The translations under genes and the position numbers were made by a program. A DNA stretch of 64,000 bases, taken from the NCBI RefSeq assembly GCF_016623495.1, contig NZ_JAEHHL010000015.1:1-64000 (forward strand). Reading direction: 5' to 3'. Each line of letters starts with the position of its first letter. The stretch's first letter is position 1. This stretch comes from Thermohalobaculum xanthum. GTDB taxonomy: Bacteria > Pseudomonadota > Alphaproteobacteria > Rhodobacterales > Rhodobacteraceae. This document shows positions 63,780 to 64,000 of this stretch, one piece after another. Under the pieces are notes generated by a model. The model made no database searches. It had not been told where the DNA came from and saw nothing but the letters and a program-made list of their open reading frames with translations.

Positions 63780-63791
63780 CTGCCCTGCTCC

Positions 63792-64000
63792 TTACTTCTT
63801 CTTGCCGGCAATCGGCTTCGCGGGACCCTTGCGCGTGCGCGCATTGGTGTGGGTGCGCTGGCCGCGAACGGGCAGGCCGCGACGATGGCGCAGGCCGCGA
63901 TAGCAGCCGAGGTCCATCAGACGCTTGATATTGACCGCAACCTCGCGCCGCAGATCGCCCTCGACCTGCAAGCTCTGGTCGATATGCTCGCGGATCGCGA
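63792..64000 (-). CDS. rpsM: 30S ribosomal protein S13, C-terminal part (window edge)
   Basis: The stop codon is at 63792-63794 and the gene runs off the right edge, so only the C-terminal 68 or so residues are present. They read [20 protein letters not shown] then [46 protein letters not shown], the unmistakable S13 end with the [20 protein letters not shown] motif. S13 sits at the head of the 30S subunit and contacts the P-site tRNA and the 50S. It is the first gene seen of the alpha operon here. Confidence 0.97.
   Translation of the reverse strand, partial: AIREHIDQSLQVEGDLRREVAVNIKRLMDLGCYRGLRHRRGLPVRGQRTHTNARTRKGPAKPIAGKKK

Overview
The window is a stretch of chromosomal core genome from a high-GC alphaproteobacterium, most likely of the order Rhodobacterales (Rhodobacteraceae/Paracoccaceae type). 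This rests on gene content and neighbourhood: the rpoD-dnaG pair, a SUV3-like helicase followed by an S4 protein, a 7Fe-type ferredoxin and CarD, a DUF1127 gene divergent from a LysR regulator, dapE/dapD with short conserved companions, and a small XRE regulator of the type common in this order. Coding density is very high, almost every base belongs to a gene, and I found no insertion sequence, prophage, integrase, CRISPR array or tRNA gene. GC content was judged by eye, not computed.

Layout. 1-7.2 kb: the first codons of a tuf (EF-Tu) gene, a three-gene TRAP transporter operon, a TPR lipoprotein, a DMT exporter and a large BON-type repeat protein with a tiny membrane protein behind it. 7.2-15.9 kb (minus strand): two overlapping flavoprotein genes, an unassigned protein, rpoD with its terminator, dnaG, and a HAD-like protein. 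15.9-19.1 kb: DUF3572, then an EF-hand/ECF-sigma/anti-sigma/periplasmic-sensor cluster, and a DUF983 membrane protein. 19.2-26.9 kb: Nudix hydrolase, MFS transporter, rpmG, a Bax-inhibitor-1 protein, and the conserved ybbP-ybbA/tesA divergent locus with thpR. 27-31.2 kb: DUF1127/LysR, then an arginine catabolism unit (Lrp-type regulator divergent from arginase and ornithine aminotransferase) followed by a structured intergenic segment with a strong terminator.

31.2-43.6 kb: quinone oxidoreductase, ZntB-like transporter, typA, an XRE regulator with palindromes in front of it, hisN, an alpha/beta hydrolase, SCP2 protein, TPR protein, SUV3-like helicase, hslR, fdxA and carD. 43.6-48.3 kb: dapE, a PAP2 protein, a hypothetical gene, dapD and a LOG-family protein, so two lysine/peptidoglycan precursor steps lie close together. 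48.3-57.2 kb: a phytase-like esterase coupled to mepA, then a partial flagellar cluster (fliM on the minus strand, motB-flgE-flgK-flgL-flgI on the plus strand). 57.4-64 kb (minus strand): pseudouridine synthase, crcB/fluC, rarA, a Deg-type periplasmic protease, and the end of the ribosomal alpha operon (rpsM partial, rpsK, rpoA, rplQ) with a clear terminator.

The genes work mainly in housekeeping: transcription (rpoD, rpoA, carD), replication initiation (dnaG), translation (tuf, rpmG, rpsM, rpsK, rplQ, typA, hslR), lysine and histidine synthesis, arginine breakdown, cell envelope maintenance and motility. No clearly new biological system stands out. The items most worth a second look are the structured, terminator-ended segment after rocD, the EF-hand/ECF sigma cluster, the BON-repeat protein without an OmpA domain, and several unexplained palindromes in regulator leaders.
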